Assembly: GCF_021343995.1 (NCBI RefSeq)
Contig: NZ_JAJTTE010000004.1
Span: 1 to 64,000 of the forward strand
Direction: 5' to 3'
Source: Pseudonocardia terrae
Lineage (GTDB): Bacteria > Actinomycetota > Actinomycetes > Mycobacteriales > Pseudonocardiaceae
Length of the DNA stretch: 64,000 bases
Shown piece after piece: positions 37,235 to 46,581 of the stretch. The position numbers and the translations under genes are program-made. A model generated the notes under the pieces. The model made no database searches and had not been told where the DNA came from. It saw nothing but the letters and a program-made list of their open reading frames with translations. How positions within the stretch are numbered: the stretch's first letter is position 1; each line of letters opens with the position of its first letter.

Positions 37235-39507
37235 CGGGTGGCCTCCTGCGCTTCCTTGATGGCGGTCCACACCCGCACCGGGGTGAGGGGCATGTCGATG
37301 TGGCGGACGCCGAGGTGCGACACGGCGTCGATCACCGCGTTCTGCACCGCGGGGCAGGACCCGATGGTCCCGGCCTCGCCGACGCCCTTGTAGCCCATGG
37401 AGTTGATCGTCGTGGGCGTCTCCATGGTGACCAGGTCGAAGCTGGGCAGCTCCGCGGCCGAGGGGATGCCGTAGTCCGCGAAGGTCGCCGTGAGCGGCTG
37501 GCCCTCGGGGTCGAACACGACCTCCTCGAGCATCGCCTGCGCGATGCCCTGCGCGATGCCGCCGTGCCGCTGGCCGTCGAAGATCAGCGGGTTGAGGATC
37601 GGGCCGGCGTCGTCGAGCGCCCAGATCCGCTCGACGGTGGCCTTGCCGGACTCCACGTCGACCTCGACGACGGCGACGTGCGCGCCGAACGGGAAGGACG
37701 GCTTCTTGGCGTCCCACTCGTGGAAGACCTTGAGCTCCTCGGTGCCGGCCAGGTCGGCCAGCGAGACGCTCTTCGCGCCCGGGGCGCCCTTGACCACGAT
37801 CGACCCGGTCGCCTTGTCCAGCTCCAGGTCGTCGATGCTCGCCTCGAGCACGTCCGCGGCCCGCTGCTTGGCCAGCTCGACCAGCTCGACCGCGGCATTG
37901 TGCACCGCGACGCCGCCGGTCTGCAGGCTCCGCGAGCCCATGGTGCCGGCGCCGGTGGGGATCAGGTCCGTGTCGCCGTGCTTCACGGTGATCTTCTCGA
38001 CCGGGATGCCGAGCTCCTCGCTGGCCAGCATCGCCCACGCGGTCGCGTGGCCCTGGCCGTGCGGCGAGGTGCCGGTGAGCACGGTGACGGTGCCGTCCGC
38101 GTGCACCTGCACGGTCGCGTTCTCCACGAACGCGCCGCCGCCGGTGATCTCGACGTAGGACGACACGCCGATGCCCAGCTGCAGCGCGTCCCCGCGCTCG
38201 CGGCGGCGCGCCTGCTCGGCCCGCAGGCCCTCGTAGTTCGCCGCCTCGCAGGCCAGGTCGATCGCCTTCGCGTACTCGCCCGTGTCGTACTCGGCGCCAC
38301 CCTTCGTGGTGAAGGGGAACTGCTCGGGCTTGACGACGTTCTTCTTGCGGAGCTCCGCCGGGTCCATCCCGATCTCGTCCGCGAAGAGGTCCATCGCGCG
38401 CTCGATGGCCTGGGTGGCCTCGGGGCGACCGGCGCCGCGGTAGGCCGCGGTCGACGTCGTGGTGGTCGCGACGACCTGGGCGGTCGACCAGACCTTCGGG
38501 ATGTCGTACGTGCCGGGGGCCATCATCCGCGTGAACATCGGGAGGGCGACGCCGAGGCGCGGGTAGGCGCCGGCGTCGGCCACGACGTCGAGGCGGTAGG
38601 CCTTGACGGTGCCGTCCCGGTCGCCGCCGATCGTGATGGTCTGCAGCTGGGCGCGGCCCTGCACCATCCCGGTCATGTTCTCCGAGCGGCTCTCGTTCCA
38701 GCGGACCGGGCGGCCCACCTTCTTCGACAGCCACGCGACCAGCGCGAACTCGGGGTCGGCGCCGATCTTCGCGCCGAAGCCACCGCCGACGTCCGGCAGG
38801 ATCAGCCGCAGGTCCTTGGCGTCCATGCCCAGCCAGCCGGCGACCTCGTCGCGGGCGCTCTGCGCGTTCTGGGTGGAGCAGAAGATCGTGCAGCGGCCGT
38901 CCTCGCCCCAGTAGGCGGAGGCCGCACGCGTCTCCAGCGGCGCCGCGGCGACCCGCTGGTTCACGATCTCCCGGCTGACGACGACCTCGCAGTCGGCGAA
39001 GAAGTCGTCGCCCGGCTCCTCCTTGTTCAGGTGCATCGCGGTGACGCTGTTCGTCCCGGCCTCGGGGAACAGGAGGACCTCGTCCTTGAGGGCCTCCTTC
39101 ATGTCGACCACGGCGTCGAGCGGCTCGTAGTCGACGTCGACCAGGTCGGCGGCGTCCTCGCCCTGGTAGGCCTCCTCGGTGAGGACGGCCGCGACCGCCT
39201 CGCCGACGTAGCGCACCCGGTCCGTGGCCAGGAACGGCCGCAGCATCTTCTTGTTGGCCGCCGGGAACAGCAGGGCCGGCGCGATGTCGCAGTCGGCGCC
39301 GGTGAAGACGGCCACGACGCCGGGCGCGTTGCGCGCCTCCTCGACGTCGATCGAGTTGATCGTGGCGTGGGCCAGCGGGGAGCGGACCAGGGTCACGTGC
39401 AGTGCCCCGGTGAGCCGCTCGTCGGTCAGGTCGTCGGTGTATGTCGCGCCCCGTGTGAGGAACACCGGGTCCTCGGTACGGACAACGCGCGTGCCCAAGA
39501 TGCTCAT
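37231..39507 (-). CDS. CoxL-like molybdopterin-binding large subunit, form II (cluster 2)
   Basis: A 758-residue catalytic subunit. Motifs are [16 protein letters not shown] near 245, [15 protein letters not shown] near 475 and [11 protein letters not shown] near 725 with the catalytic Glu. The active-site loop is [15 protein letters not shown] near 355, again form II rather than the CO dehydrogenase AYRCSFR. The ATG at 39507 is eight bases after a TAGTGT box, so the message is probably leaderless. It lacks the CoxG gene found in cluster 1. Substrate unknown. Confidence 0.9.
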
Positions 39508-39565
39508 CGGGCGCGACACTAGCCCCGTGGGCAGCCGCATGCGACCTCCCGCAGGCCCCTGACCT

Positions 39566-39584
39566 GCAGGTTAGCGTGCCCTAA
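39566..39584 (-). promoter_or_regulatory. possible IdeR/DtxR iron box upstream of Mo hydroxylase cluster 2
   Basis: The minus strand reads TTAGGGCACGCTAACCTGC, matching 14 of 19 positions of the IdeR consensus (TTAGGTTAGSCTAACCTAA). It lies about 60 bases upstream of the CoxL start, between thiD and coxL. Iron control would make sense for an Fe-S enzyme but is unproven. Confidence 0.35.
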
Positions 39585-39688
39585 GTCGGCAGCACCGACC
39601 CGCGTTTCCGCGCTAGCGGGGGATTCCGCCGGAGCATACCGCACCTGCGGGTCGCAGCCGGGGCATCGTTTCCTGAGCGAACGAACGT

Positions 39689-40549
39689 TCACACCGATGG
39701 CGGAGCGTCCCACCAGGGCCGGACGGCCCACAACGGCGAGACCGGGCCGTGCCCCTGGCCGAGTGGATAGGCGTACCGCACGGCCTCGACGATGTAGCGC
39801 TTGCCGAACTCCACGGCCTCCGGAAGCGCGAGCCCGCGGGCGAGGCCGGACGCGATCGCCGCGGCCAGCGAGTCGCCCCCGCCGTGGGTGTGGCCGGTCG
39901 CGAAGCGCGGGCCGGGCAGCTCGGTGAAGGACTCGCCGTCGAAGAACAGGTCGACGCAGCCGTCGGTGTCCTCCGCGAGGTGCCCACCCTTGACGAGCAC
40001 CGCCCGCGGGCCGAGGGCGTGCAGCTCCTTCGCCGCGGCGTACTGCACCTCGCGGTCGTGCACGTCGATGCCGATGAGCAGGCGCACCTCGTCGAGGTTC
40101 GGGGTCACCAGGGTCGCGCGCGGGAAGAGCAGGTCGCGGAAGGCGTCGAGCGCGGAGTCGGCGAGCAGCTGGTCGCCGTGCATGGAGGCCGCGACGGGGT
40201 CGATGACCAGGGGCGTCCGCCCGTCCGCGCCGATTCCGTTCGCGTCGCAGGCCGCCGCCACCGCCTCGATGATCTCGGCACCGGCGAGCATGCCGGTCTT
40301 GGCGGCGTCGAGCCCGATGTCCGACGCCACGGTCGAGATCTGCGCGGCCACGATCTCCGGCGGGATCGTGTGCACGCCCGTCACCCCGACCGAGTTCTGC
40401 ACCGTGACGGCGCAGACGGCGAGACAGCCGTGCACCCCGCAGGCCGCGAAGGTGCGCAGGTCCGCGGCGATGCCGGCACCGCCGCCGGAGTCCGTGCCCG
40501 CGATCGTCATGACGCGGGGCGGGGTGGTGCCGAGAGACGGTTCGGGCAT
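39689..40549 (-). CDS. thiD: hydroxymethylpyrimidine/phosphomethylpyrimidine kinase ThiD
   Basis: A 286-residue ribokinase-fold kinase that phosphorylates HMP and HMP-P for thiamine synthesis. It starts with [20 protein letters not shown], carries [18 protein letters not shown] near 48 and [15 protein letters not shown] near 115, and has the ATP-binding [19 protein letters not shown] near 230. The anion-hole motif reads GGGD; many ThiD proteins have GTGC here, so the usual cysteine is an aspartate, as in other PfkB kinases. No other thiamine genes are in the window. In M. tuberculosis thiD is also close to the def region. Confidence 0.9.
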   Translation of the reverse strand: MPEPSLGTTPPRVMTIAGTDSGGGAGIAADLRTFAACGVHGCLAVCAVTVQNSVGVTGVHTIPPEIVAAQISTVASDIGLDAAKTGMLAGAEIIEAVAAACDANGIGADGRTPLVIDPVAASMHGDQLLADSALDAFRDLLFPRATLVTPNLDEVRLLIGIDVHDREVQYAAAKELHALGPRAVLVKGGHLAEDTDGCVDLFFDGESFTELPGPRFATGHTHGGGDSLAAAIASGLARGLALPEAVEFGKRYIVEAVRYAYPLGQGHGPVSPLWAVRPWWDAPPSV

Positions 40550-40615
40550 GGGAGGACGGTAGCCCGCGGGACGGGCGGCGGAATGCGGTGGCGGGCGGTC
40601 CGGTTCACTGGGGAC

Positions 40616-41050
40616 ATGGCGGACGAGAAGGTGGAGCTCAGCCCCGAGGGCTGGGTGCAGGACCAGACGAAGAAGATCCTGGAGACGGGCACGACCGAGG
40701 GCGTCGACATCCTGGGCAGCCCGATCGTGCTGCTGACGCTGCGCGGCGCGAAGAGCGGGAAGCTGCGCTACACGCCGGTGATGCGCGTGGAGCACGACGG
40801 CAGCTACGCGGTCGTCGCGTCGAAGGGCGGGGCCCCCGAGCACCCGGTCTGGTACTACAACATCAAGGCGCACCCCGAGTTCCCGCTCCAGGACGGCACC
40901 GAGACGAAGACCTACGTCGCCCGCGAGGTCGACGGCGCGGAGCGCGCCTCTTGGTGGGAGCGCGCGGTCGAGGCCTACCCGTCCTACGCGGAGTACCAGG
41001 AGAAGACGGACCGGCAGATCCCGGTGTTCGTGCTGGACCCGAAGTCCTGA
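40616..41050 (+). CDS. F420-dependent nitroreductase-family protein (Ddn/Fqr-like)
   Basis: A 144-residue split-barrel protein of the deazaflavin-dependent nitroreductase family (DUF385), which in mycobacteria reduces quinones or nitro compounds with F420H2. Family motifs are [20 protein letters not shown] near residue 43 and [20 protein letters not shown] near 68, ending [12 protein letters not shown]. The ATG at 40616 gives the usual length. It stands alone, divergent from thiD. Confidence 0.9.
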   Translation: MADEKVELSPEGWVQDQTKKILETGTTEGVDILGSPIVLLTLRGAKSGKLRYTPVMRVEHDGSYAVVASKGGAPEHPVWYYNIKAHPEFPLQDGTETKTYVAREVDGAERASWWERAVEAYPSYAEYQEKTDRQIPVFVLDPKS

Positions 41051-41060
41051 CCTGACGGGA

Positions 41061-41190
41061 TCGGGGGGGGGGGGTGCCGAGGCACCCGCCGCCCGCGCGT
41101 TCTCGGAGCCAGTTCTCGGGCCCCGTTCTCAGGGCCCTCGTTCTCAGGGCCTCCTGCTCAGGGCCCGGCCTCGGTGCCCGTTCTCGCGCC
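41061..41190. repeat. 12-G homopolymer and short GTTCTCAGGGCC repeats
   Basis: A run of 12 G residues at 41063-41074 is followed from 41112 by four imperfect units of TTCTCAGGGCCC about 15-20 bases long. The stretch lies between convergent genes and holds no gene. Homopolymers of this length are prone to sequencing error. Confidence 0.55.
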
Positions 41191-41209
41191 CCGGCCGCAC
41201 GCTCCGCTC

Positions 41210-42109
41210 TCACAGCTCCGTCGGCACCGCGACGACGTCGACCATCGCCCCGTTGCGCAGCACCGTCACCGGCAGCGGCACGCCGATGGCGTCGCCGAAG
41301 AGCTGGCGCTGGATGCCCTGGGCGTCCTCGACCGGCGTGCGCCCGACGTCGAGCACGAGATCGCCGCGGCGCAACCCGGCCCGGTCGGCCGGGCTGCCGG
41401 TGACCACCTCGGCGAGCCGCAGCCCGTTGCGCCGCCCGTACCGGTCCGCGACCACGGCCGGCACCGGCGCGGGGGCACCGACCACGCCGAGGTAGGCGCG
41501 CCGCACCCGGCCCTCGAGGCGCAGCGTCTCCACGATCCGGCGGGTGGTCGCGTTGATCGGCACCGCCAGGCCCAGGCCGGTCCCGGCGACCGCGGTGTTG
41601 ATCCCCACGACGCGGCCGCGGGCATCGGCCAGCGCGCCCCCGGAGTTGCCGGGGTTGAGCGCCGCGTCGGTCTGGATGACGTCCTCCACCACCCGGCCCG
41701 CGGACCCGTCCCGGGTCGGCAGGGCCCGGCCGAGCGCACTCACGACCCCGGCCGTCACCGAGCCGGCCAGACCCAACGGGTTCCCGACCGCGACCACGAG
41801 CTGCCCGACGACGAGCGCTTCCGCCTCGCCGAGCCGCGCGGGCTCCGGCAGCGGCTCGTCGGCGCGCAGCAGGGCGAGATCGGAGAGCGGGTCCGAACCG
41901 GCCACCCGGACCGGGACCTGGGCACCGTCGGCGAAGTCGGCCCGGCCGCGGGTGGACCGGCCCACGACGTGCGCGTTGGTCAGCAGCTCCCCCGGCGCGA
42001 CCACGACCGCCGAGCCGGAGCCGCGGCCGAACCGGACGGCCGCCACGCGGGGCGTGAGCTCCGCGGCGACCGTGCTGACCGTGCGGGAGTAGGCGTCGAG
42101 CTCCTCCAT
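41210..42109 (-). CDS. cytoplasmic HtrA-like serine protease with PDZ domain
   Basis: A 299-residue trypsin-like S1C protease. The catalytic triad is His in LLTNAHVV near residue 46, Asp in DPLSDLALL near 76 and Ser in NPGNSGGALADARG near 150. A PDZ domain follows from about 205 (YLGVVGAPAP; GSPADRAGLRRGDLVLDV). There is no signal peptide or membrane helix, unlike most HtrA proteins, so it should act in the cytoplasm unless exported otherwise. Its Shine-Dalgarno sequence lies in the 3' arm of a hairpin (42113-42144), suggesting control of translation. Confidence 0.88.
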   Translation of the reverse strand: MEELDAYSRTVSTVAAELTPRVAAVRFGRGSGSAVVVAPGELLTNAHVVGRSTRGRADFADGAQVPVRVAGSDPLSDLALLRADEPLPEPARLGEAEALVVGQLVVAVGNPLGLAGSVTAGVVSALGRALPTRDGSAGRVVEDVIQTDAALNPGNSGGALADARGRVVGINTAVAGTGLGLAVPINATTRRIVETLRLEGRVRRAYLGVVGAPAPVPAVVADRYGRRNGLRLAEVVTGSPADRAGLRRGDLVLDVGRTPVEDAQGIQRQLFGDAIGVPLPVTVLRNGAMVDVVAVPTEL

Positions 42110-42112
42110 GGC

Positions 42113-42144
42113 GAGCCTCCTGATTACAGCGTTGCAGGAGGCTC
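42113..42144 (-). promoter_or_regulatory. hairpin that hides the HtrA-like ribosome-binding site
   Basis: On the minus strand GAGCCTCCTG (42144-42135) pairs perfectly with CAGGAGGCTC (42122-42113) around a 12-base loop. The second arm contains the AGGAGG Shine-Dalgarno, three bases from the ATG. The folded form would block initiation. It could also be a trivial inverted repeat. Confidence 0.5.
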
Positions 42145-42261
42145 AACGGGGTAGCGGGGCCGGGTGTTCCCGGTCACGGTCCTCGCCCGCGCTGGACGAG
42201 TCGCGGCACTTCCGACGCGGCCGCACACCCATTGCAGCGCCACAGACCGCCGCGGCGCCGT

Positions 42262-42834
42262 TCAGACCTCCTCGGCCTCCTGCGCGGCAGGGTCCCAGGC
42301 CAGGCCGGGCTCGCCCCAACCGTGCTTGCGCAGCATCTTCTTGGCCGCGCGCTGGTTGCGGCCCACGAGGCGGTCCACGTAGATGACGCCGTCGAGGTGG
42401 TCGGTCTCGTGCTGCAGGCACCGGGCGAAGAAGCCCAGGCCGTCGACGTCGACGGGCTCGCCGAACTCGTCCGTGCCGGTGACCCTGGCCCACTCGGCCC
42501 GTCCGGTCGGGAACTGCTCCCCGGGGACGGAGAGGCAGCCCTCGTCGTCCTCGTCCGGGTCCGGCATGCCCTGCGGCTTCTCCGAGGTGGTGAGCACCGG
42601 GTTCACGACCACCCCGCGCCGCATCGTGCGGGACTCCTCGTCGGGGCAGTCGTAGACGAACACCCGCAGCCCGATGCCGATCTGGTTGGCCGCGAGCCCC
42701 ACGCCGTGCGCCGCCGCCATGGTGTCGAACATGTCCGCGACCAGGGCCCTGAGCTCGTCGTCGTACGTCTCGACGGGGCGGGTGGGCGTGTGCAGGACGG
42801 GATCGCCGATGATGACGATGGGACGGACGGCCAC
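42262..42834 (-). CDS. def: peptide deformylase
   Basis: A 190-residue metallopeptidase that removes the formyl group from new proteins. The three family motifs are present: [10 protein letters not shown] near residue 47, EGCLSVPG near 100 and QHETDHLDG near 145, with Cys and two His as metal ligands. The GTG at 42834 begins [20 protein letters not shown]. It is divergent from the DUF3263 gene, the same arrangement as Rv0429c-Rv0430 in M. tuberculosis. Confidence 0.95.
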   Translation of the reverse strand: MAVRPIVIIGDPVLHTPTRPVETYDDELRALVADMFDTMAAAHGVGLAANQIGIGLRVFVYDCPDEESRTMRRGVVVNPVLTTSEKPQGMPDPDEDDEGCLSVPGEQFPTGRAEWARVTGTDEFGEPVDVDGLGFFARCLQHETDHLDGVIYVDRLVGRNQRAAKKMLRKHGWGEPGLAWDPAAQEAEEV

Positions 42835-42962
42835 ACCGAGACAGTAATGTCCGCGCGGGACGTCCCCGGTGTCCGCCCGGTGCCTCCCCGGGACGGTCCG
42901 GCGATTCACGCCGCCGGGTGGCGCGTCCACCCCGTTTCTGTCGGTCCATCGTGGTTCAATGG

Positions 42963-42994
42963 CGCCCGCGAATGACAGCTGTGTCATTCGGGCG
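42963..42994. promoter_or_regulatory. inverted repeat between def and the DUF3263 gene
   Basis: GAATGACA (42970-42977) pairs with TGTCATTC (42982-42989) around a four-base loop, with further pairing outside. It may be an operator or a leader hairpin for the plus-strand gene, whose start is 30 bases away. Confidence 0.4.
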
Positions 42995-43019
42995 TCGGAG
43001 CGACTGTGCAGGGAGCGTG

Positions 43020-43328
43020 ATGGAGTCCGCCACGGAAACCAGTGGGACGAACCGTCCCGCCGGCCCGCCGGTCCGCGAGCTGGACCGGCGCGAGCGCGAG
43101 ATCCTCGCCTTCGAGGGTCAGTGGTGGAAGTACCAGGGGGCCAAGGAACAGGCCATCCGCGAGCTGTTCGACATGTCGGCCACCCGGTACTACCAGGTGC
43201 TCAACGCGCTCGTCGACACGCCCGAGGCCCTCGCCGCCGATCCTCTCCTGGTCAAGCGTCTCCGCCGGCTGCGCGCCAGCCGGCAGCGCACCCGGGCCGC
43301 CCGCCGGCTCGGCATGGAGCCGTGGTGA
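43020..43328 (+). CDS. DUF3263 protein (Rv0430-like)
   Basis: A 102-residue basic protein. The conserved core is [20 protein letters not shown] and the HTH-like [20 protein letters not shown], ending with an Arg-rich tail. The fold looks DNA-binding. Function is not known in any organism as far as I am aware. The order def / DUF3263 / LytR_C is conserved with M. tuberculosis Rv0429c-Rv0431. ATG 43020 has an AGGGAG site; a GTG codon lies immediately before it. Confidence 0.88.
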   Translation: MESATETSGTNRPAGPPVRELDRREREILAFEGQWWKYQGAKEQAIRELFDMSATRYYQVLNALVDTPEALAADPLLVKRLRRLRASRQRTRAARRLGMEPW

Positions 43329-43367
43329 CCGTGACCCCGCCCGCCGCCCCCGCACCGGAGGACTGAC

Positions 43368-44060
43368 GTGACCGCTCCCGCGTCCGGACCGTCACCGCTG
43401 AAGGTCGGCGGCATCGCGCTCGTCGGCGTCGCCGTGATCGCCGCCGTCATCGGTCTGGTCTCGCTGGGCACCGGGGGCGGGGGCGGGGGCTCGGACGACG
43501 GATCGGGCTCCACCGCGGCCGCGCCCACCGCCTCGGTGGCCCCCGCGACCCCCGCGCCGGGCTCCGGCACGGACGAGGTCCCGGTGCCCTCCTTCCCGGC
43601 CACGCCGACGGAGGCCGCGCCGGCCGGCACACCGGCGGGCGGCTTCGGCGACGGCAGCGGCGTCGGCGGTGCCAACGGTGTCGGTGGCACCAACGGTGTC
43701 GGTGGTGCCAGTGGCGCCGGCGGTGTCGGTGGGCTCGCCGGCGCGGGTGGTGCAGGTGGGGTCGAAGCCGCCCCGACGCTGCCCCTGCGCGTCTACAACA
43801 ACAGCACGGTCGAGGGCCTGGCCGCGCGGGCCGCGTCGGACTTCCGCAACGGCGGCTGGACGGTCACCGACACCACCGGCTACCCCTACGGCGTGATCCC
43901 GACCAGCACGGTCTACTACCGCCCGGGCACCAGCGAGCAGGCGTCGGCCGATCGGCTGGCGCAGGACTACGGGCTGCGGGCGGAGCCGCGCTTCCAGGGC
44001 ATCGAGGACGCCAGCCCCGGCCTCATCGTGATCGTCACCAAGGACTACAAGGCCAAGTGA
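43368..44060 (+). CDS. LytR C-terminal-domain membrane protein (Rv0431/VirR-like)
   Basis: A 230-residue protein with one N-terminal transmembrane helix (residues 13-33), a long Gly/Ala/Thr/Pro linker, and a LytR_C domain from about 140 (LPLRVYNNSTVEGLAARAAS) to the end. The domain should face the cell wall. The linker contains repeats of GVGGANGVGGTNG type, from 18-bp DNA repeats. The M. tuberculosis homologue is linked to envelope vesicle release and cell-wall integrity. It is co-directional with the DUF3263 gene, 39 bases on. Confidence 0.85.
   Translation: MTAPASGPSPLKVGGIALVGVAVIAAVIGLVSLGTGGGGGGSDDGSGSTAAAPTASVAPATPAPGSGTDEVPVPSFPATPTEAAPAGTPAGGFGDGSGVGGANGVGGTNGVGGASGAGGVGGLAGAGGAGGVEAAPTLPLRVYNNSTVEGLAARAASDFRNGGWTVTDTTGYPYGVIPTSTVYYRPGTSEQASADRLAQDYGLRAEPRFQGIEDASPGLIVIVTKDYKAK
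43660..43745. repeat. short GGTGTCGGTGGC repeats in the linker of the LytR_C protein
   Basis: About five imperfect 15-18-bp units containing GTCGGTGGCACCAAC encode the Gly-rich linker. Such slippage-prone DNA may vary between strains. Confidence 0.65.
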
Positions 44061-44090
44061 CACCCCACTGACCGATCCGCTCCCCAGCGC

Positions 44091-44119
44091 ACGGCGCGCC
44101 CCTGTCCGGGGCGCGCCGT
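44091..44119. terminator. bidirectional terminator
   Basis: ACGGCGCGCCCC (44091-44102) pairs perfectly with GGGGCGCGCCGT (44108-44119) around TGTCC, between the convergent LytR_C and AAA ATPase genes. Confidence 0.8.
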
Positions 44120-44137
44120 TCGCCGTTCTCAGGGGCT

Positions 44138-46480
44138 TCAGTCCGCCGCGCGGCGGGCGGCGTAGGCCTCCAGCTCGGCGACCTGCACCGGGTCGAGGCT
44201 CGGCGGCACGGCCCGGCGGGCCTTGTCCAGGTGCGCGGCCGTGACCTCGGTGGCGTCGAGCGACTCCCGCATCGCGGTGAGCGCGGCCTCGCGCAGCACG
44301 GCGGCGCAGTCGGCGGCCGAGTAGCCCTCGAGCTCTGCGGCGAGCGCAGCGAGGTCCACGTCGTCGGCCAGCGGGGTGTTGCGGCCCGCGGCGCGCAGGA
44401 TGTCCGCGCGCGCCTCGGCGTCGGGCGGCGGCACGAAGACCAGCCGCTCCAACCTCCCGGGGCGCAGCAGCGCGGGATCCACCAGCTCGGGCCGGTTGGT
44501 CGCGCCGACCACCACGACCTCGCGCAGCGGCGTCGCCCCGTCGAGCTCGGTCAGCAGGGCGGCGACCACCCGGTCGGCCACGCCGGAGTCGGTGGAGCCG
44601 CCCCGGCGCGGGGCCAGGGCGTCGACCTCGTCGAGGAACACGAGCGCAGGCGCGGCATCCGAGGCCTTACGGAACAGCTCGCGGACCGCGCGCTCGGACT
44701 CGCCGACGTACTTGTCCAGAAGCTCGGCGCCCTTCACCGAGAACACGTTGAGCTGCCCCGACCCGGCGAGCGCGCGGAGCAGGAAGGTCTTGCCGCCGCC
44801 GGGCGGACCGTAGAGCAGCACGCCGCGCGGGGCCTCGACACCGAGGCGGGCGAAGGAGTCCGGGTAGCGCAACGGCCAGAGCACGGCCTCGGTGAGCGCC
44901 TGCTTCACGTCGGTCATGTCGCCGACCTGGTCCAGGGTGATCCCGCCGGTCTGCAGGGTGCCGGTGGAGGACATGGAGATCGGGCGCACCGACCCCACCG
45001 CGCCCAGCAGGTCGGCCATCTCGATCCGGGCCCCGTCGGTCTCCGGGGATGCCGGTGCCTCCGCGGGGGCCGGACCGGGCGCGGCGTCGTCCGGCACCGC
45101 CGGCGCGGGGACGTCGGCGGCGCTGCTCCCGGCCCCGTGCCGCAGCGCCGCCGTCACCGCGGCCTCGCGGCGGACCGCGGCCAGGTCGGCGACGACGAAC
45201 CCGGGGGTCCGCGAGGCGACCGCGGCGAGGTCGACGTCGTCGGCCAGCGGGACGTCGGCGAGCAGCCGGCGCAACAGGTCCGCCCGCACCGCGGCGTCCG
45301 GCAGGCCCAGGCCCACCTCCCGGTCGGCCAGGTCCGGCGCCCGCAGCCGGGGGTCGACGGCCTCGGGCGCGGCCGTCGTGGCGACGAGGGCCAGGTTCGG
45401 CGTGCCCACGGCCTCCCGCAGGCCGTCGAGGACCAGGGTGGCGAGCGGAGGCGGTGAGGCGGCCGGGAGCAACGCGTCGACGTCCGTGACCAGCAGGACC
45501 ACCGGCCGACCGGCGGCCGCCTCGCCGCGGGCCCGGGTCAGGCACTCCTGGACCCGCGCGGCGGCCGAGGCCGCCTCCAGCGCCGCGACCGCCGGCCCGG
45601 GCAGCTCCACGCAACCGGCCCCGACCGCGCCGGCCACGCTGCGGATCAGCGTCGTCTTGCCGACGCCTTCGGGCCCGGTCACCAGCACCCCGAGCCGGGG
45701 CGTCCCGCCGAGCCGGACCAGCAGCTCCGGCCGGGAGAAGGTCAGCTCGAGCCACTCGACGAGCCGGCGCGCCTGCGCGGTGTGGCCGACCAGGGCGTCG
45801 AGCGGGAGCGCGGTTCCCGTGGCCTCGGCCGGCGCGGGTGGCGCGGGTGGCGGAGCGGACCGCGGGGCAGCCGGTCTGGTCGACGGCCGTGGTCCGGCCT
45901 GCGGGGAGTCCCCCGTCGTCGGCCCGTCCAGCCAGCCGACGACGGTCGTCGGGTGCACCGAGACGGGGCCGGGCGGGTCGGCCTGCGAGACGGTGACCAA
46001 CTCGCTGGTCCAGGCCCCGCCGATCGCCGCGGCGAGGGCACGCCGGGCCCTCGGGACGTCGGCCCCGGGCGGCGGGGCGATGTCCTGCGGCAGCAGGGAG
46101 ACCGCGTCGCCACCGGTGAGGACCTTGCCGAGCAGCGCGAGCCGGGCCGTGGCCGGCGGGACCGCGCTGCGCACCAGCCGCGAGCCGGCGAGCACCACCC
46201 GCCGGGCCGGGGCCACCGCCACCGGCCCGACGACCACGGACGCACCCTCGGTGAGGCCGGCGTTGGAGAGCGTGACGTCGTCGAGCAGTGCCTGACCGGC
46301 CGCGGCGGCCGGGTCGCCGGCCACGGCCAGGGCGCTGGTGACCCGGCCTCCGGTGAGGGTGACGGCGTCCCAGCTGCGCAGGTGCAGCGCGTCGAGGACC
46401 TCGGGGTGGAGCCGCACGACCCCGCGCCGGGCGTCGACGGCGGACGTGGCGAGGCGGGCGACCAAGGTGATCACGGGCAC
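44138..46480 (-). CDS. Cdc48/VCP-like double AAA+ ATPase (Rv0435c-like)
   Basis: A 780-residue ATPase with an N-terminal Cdc48-like domain (about 1-170), a Pro/Ala linker, and two AAA modules. The first has Walker A GPEGVGKTTLIRS near 267; the second has GPPGGGKTFLLRAL near 555, Walker B LVFLDEVDAL near 613 and an arginine-finger region LLRPGRLERLVF near 665. The second module is more canonical and probably drives unfolding of protein substrates. The position downstream of psd and pssA matches Rv0435c-Rv0437c in M. tuberculosis. Physiological substrate unknown. Confidence 0.88.
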   Translation of the reverse strand: MPVITLVARLATSAVDARRGVVRLHPEVLDALHLRSWDAVTLTGGRVTSALAVAGDPAAAAGQALLDDVTLSNAGLTEGASVVVGPVAVAPARRVVLAGSRLVRSAVPPATARLALLGKVLTGGDAVSLLPQDIAPPPGADVPRARRALAAAIGGAWTSELVTVSQADPPGPVSVHPTTVVGWLDGPTTGDSPQAGPRPSTRPAAPRSAPPPAPPAPAEATGTALPLDALVGHTAQARRLVEWLELTFSRPELLVRLGGTPRLGVLVTGPEGVGKTTLIRSVAGAVGAGCVELPGPAVAALEAASAAARVQECLTRARGEAAAGRPVVLLVTDVDALLPAASPPPLATLVLDGLREAVGTPNLALVATTAAPEAVDPRLRAPDLADREVGLGLPDAAVRADLLRRLLADVPLADDVDLAAVASRTPGFVVADLAAVRREAAVTAALRHGAGSSAADVPAPAVPDDAAPGPAPAEAPASPETDGARIEMADLLGAVGSVRPISMSSTGTLQTGGITLDQVGDMTDVKQALTEAVLWPLRYPDSFARLGVEAPRGVLLYGPPGGGKTFLLRALAGSGQLNVFSVKGAELLDKYVGESERAVRELFRKASDAAPALVFLDEVDALAPRRGGSTDSGVADRVVAALLTELDGATPLREVVVVGATNRPELVDPALLRPGRLERLVFVPPPDAEARADILRAAGRNTPLADDVDLAALAAELEGYSAADCAAVLREAALTAMRESLDATEVTAAHLDKARRAVPPSLDPVQVAELEAYAARRAAD

Positions 46481-46519
46481 CGGGTAACCGTATCGACCGG
46501 CCCGAACCCGCCCGCGGGG

Positions 46520-46581
46520 TCAGCGCAGAGGTTCGCTCCGCAAGCGTCGCTCAGCGCAGAGGTTCGCTCCGCACGCGTCCC
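46520..46581. repeat. 31-bp tandem duplication at the 3' end of pssA
   Basis: Two units beginning TCAGCGCAGAGGTTCGCTCC start at 46520 and 46551, and TCAGCGC recurs at 46582 where it includes the pssA stop codon. The array fills the gap between pssA and the AAA ATPase gene. Confidence 0.8.

Noticed and set aside
39675..39692. TetR-type operator GAACGAACGTTC
   Set aside because: It overlaps the thiD stop codon and is a short palindrome with no supporting promoter.
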